Source: an uncultured Eubacteriales bacterium (GTDB lineage Bacteria > Bacillota > Clostridia > Christensenellales > Pumilibacteraceae). Taken from it: a DNA stretch of 64,000 nucleotides. The position numbers and the translations under genes were made by a program. Under the pieces are notes generated by a model. It had not been told where the DNA came from and searched no databases. It worked only from the letters and a program-made list of their open reading frames with translations. Where the stretch lies: NCBI GenBank assembly GCA_900543755.1, contig UQSP01000003.1, positions 1-64,000 of the forward strand, in the 5' to 3' direction. Shown piece after piece: positions 62,728 to 64,000 of this stretch. Each line of letters opens with the position of its first letter. The first letter of the stretch is position 1.

Positions 62728-62766
62728 GCAAAAGCCCGTTCGGATAAATCGGGAACGGGCTTTTGC
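62722..62766 (-). terminator. Terminator of the GH94-like gene
   Basis: GCAAAAGCCCGTTC / GAACGGGCTTTTGC perfect 14-bp stem (62728-62766); on the minus strand it is followed by ATTTTTTAAA. Confidence 0.85.
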
Positions 62767-62807
62767 CGGAGTATGAAGAAATGTAGTCTATAGTCAAATT
62801 TAATTAA

Positions 62808-64000
62808 TCATTTAATCATGAAGATAATTTCGTTATCGGTTGTTTTCATTTCGTCAAAGGGAATCGCGATTCCGCCTTCGCGATAGGGATTATCGCGGGA
62901 CGGGGAGAGGGTAATTCCGTTATAAATCGCTTTTCTTTCGTTGCCTTTTACGAATTTCACCGTGATATTTTTGCCTTTTGCGGTAAATCCGATTTCGTGT
63001 CCGTCGAATTTATCTGCGGGAAGAACGGGGTCCAGCACGAGTTTGTCTTTAAGGATTTTTACACCCAATACGTCGGCAAACAGTCTTGCAAGGTAAATTC
63101 CGCCTCCGCTGGAATAAACGCGCCAGCCGCTTCTGACGGGCACGGAGCCGTCGCGCAGTTTATCGAAGTTTTTGCGGTATTCGTATCTGTCGTTAAAAAG
63201 TCCCTCGGAGCTTGAGGAGTAGCAGTTGGATTGTCTGGGCATGGCGTTTCTGACGGTTTCTTTGATGTTTATCGGATTGACCGCCATAAGGCCCCACAGC
63301 GCGTCCTCGCTTCTTCCCAATACCGTCATTGCCTCGATGTATCTTATATGCGCGTGTACGTACTGAAGGCTTATTTCTCTGCCTACGTTTGCCGCCTGTT
63401 CGGCGCGGACGAATATTTTGCTTACGCCGCCTTCGTATCTTGCGGGTCTGTCCATAAGGCGAACGCCGTCCGGACAGCGCAGATGCTCATCGATAAGCTG
63501 CACGTTTTTGTCGGCAAGATTTTTATCGGCCATTCGGGCGATAATGCTTCGGGTAAGGGGCAGAAGTCTTAGGTGGATTCCGCTTGTTTCGTCAAGAGGG
63601 TGAAGCATACAGCGCACGTTTTGTTCGTCCATGTAACCGAATCCGGCGATGACCCCGTCTTTTACAAGGTCTTTGTCGAAGGAGTTTTTGATGCGTTTTG
63701 CAAAATCGGAACACTTGTTTTTAAGGCTTTCGTCGGGAAGAATGCTTGCAAGGGAAGTAAGCGTCTGGTAGGCAAGCGCCATCGTCCACGAAGAAATGAG
63801 GTTTTGCTTTAGAAATGCGTTGACGGGCTGTAAAGTATCGTCCCAGTCGCCGCCCGCGTAAGTGATAAGTCCGCTGTCGCCGATAAATCTGTTCTCTATG
63901 CTGTGGAGCGACTTTTCTACCAGACGGGAGAGGGGAAGAACTCCGCCTTGTTTCAATTCTATGTTTTCGCTTAAAAAGCCGTAATCGTGCGTGGCGGCAA
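62808..64000 (-). CDS. GH94-like glycoside phosphorylase/hydrolase, 5' end outside window
   Basis: The C-terminal ~396 residues of a larger protein; the frame is open to the window edge (ATHDYGFLSENIELKQGG precedes the first in-frame TTG). The (alpha/alpha)6 barrel segment has TYAGGDWDDTLQPVN, where the aspartates fit the general-acid region of GH94 and related GH-L enzymes, then EISLQYVHAHIRYIEAM and the MAVNPINIKETVRNAMPRQSNCYSSSSEGLF block resembling the phosphate/aglycone side, and a C-terminal beta domain. If GH94, it phosphorolyses a beta-disaccharide in the cytoplasm. No signal peptide can be assessed. Convergent with the sugar operon and probably linked to it in function. Confidence 0.75.
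   Translation of the reverse strand, partial: AATHDYGFLSENIELKQGGVLPLSRLVEKSLHSIENRFIGDSGLITYAGGDWDDTLQPVNAFLKQNLISSWTMALAYQTLTSLASILPDESLKNKCSDFAKRIKNSFDKDLVKDGVIAGFGYMDEQNVRCMLHPLDETSGIHLRLLPLTRSIIARMADKNLADKNVQLIDEHLRCPDGVRLMDRPARYEGGVSKIFVRAEQAANVGREISLQYVHAHIRYIEAMTVLGRSEDALWGLMAVNPINIKETVRNAMPRQSNCYSSSSEGLFNDRYEYRKNFDKLRDGSVPVRSGWRVYSSGGGIYLARLFADVLGVKILKDKLVLDPVLPADKFDGHEIGFTAKGKNITVKFVKGNERKAIYNGITLSPSRDNPYREGGIAIPFDEMKTTDNEIIFMIK

Overview
The window looks like a chromosomal segment of an uncultured, low-to-moderate GC Gram-positive gut bacterium (Bacillota, class Clostridia; possibly Christensenellales-like, but that rank is only a guess). Supporting signs: a spore germination protease (gpr) divergent from rpsT as in Bacillus and Clostridia, a T-box leucine leader, a CIRCE operator, lipobox lipoproteins in place of outer-membrane systems, AGGAGG ribosome sites, MsmEFG-type sugar ABC genes without their own ATPase, and an IS30 element of a type common in Clostridia.

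Layout. 0-9.2 kb is housekeeping: a membrane-anchored unknown, a heat-shock hsp20 under promoter plus CIRCE, a SIMPL-domain protein, rpsT with a long Ala/Lys/Glu tail, gpr, murI, a family-6 hypoxanthine-DNA glycosylase and a MATE exporter. At 9.4-9.8 kb, initiator tRNA-fMet shares its promoter with two tandem 114-bp tRNA-like repeats. 10.1-24.4 kb is a complete branched-chain amino-acid cluster, T-box-ilvN-ilvC-leuA-cimA-leuC-leuD-leuB-ilvE-ilvD-ilvB. Isoleucine carbon comes from pyruvate through citramalate (cimA with leuCD and leuB), so no threonine deaminase is needed. Spacers in this cluster are unusually long and A-rich. 24.9-36.7 kb mixes a flavoprotein, a DeoR regulator, small membrane proteins, a ribbon-helix-helix gene followed by clpB with a 77-bp higher-order repeat in its leader, a zinc alcohol dehydrogenase, a HAD phosphatase, tRNA-Pro and an acetyltransferase.

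36.8-39.9 kb is a damaged, AT-rich patch behind tRNA-Ser: an IS30 element with a frameshifted transposase, a second HAD phosphomutase-like gene, the 5' fragment of a GH127 gene joined directly to a SLOG/DUF1273 gene, and a one-base frameshift in that SLOG gene at a run of nine A.

40.3-64 kb is devoted to sugars and the cell surface. One unit encodes a lipoprotein with five InlB-type repeats, a metallophosphoesterase lipoprotein and a LacI regulator. A second unit is a divergent ArsR-type regulator with a predicted sensor domain, then an intracellular GH2 enzyme, a solute-binding protein, two permeases, a GH43-like lipoprotein and a giant 2,622-residue lipoprotein with a CBM9-like domain and five or six copies of an unrecognised beta-rich module. 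Near-identical ~212-bp direct repeats, each carrying a terminator, lie on both sides of this second unit. A partial GH94-like phosphorylase ends the window on the minus strand. Inferred working of the locus: the two surface lipoproteins bind and trim a polysaccharide, the ABC importer takes up oligosaccharides, GH2 (and perhaps the phosphorylase) split them in the cytoplasm, and the ArsR-type protein controls the unit. The giant repeat protein and its paired regulator are the best candidates for something not yet described.
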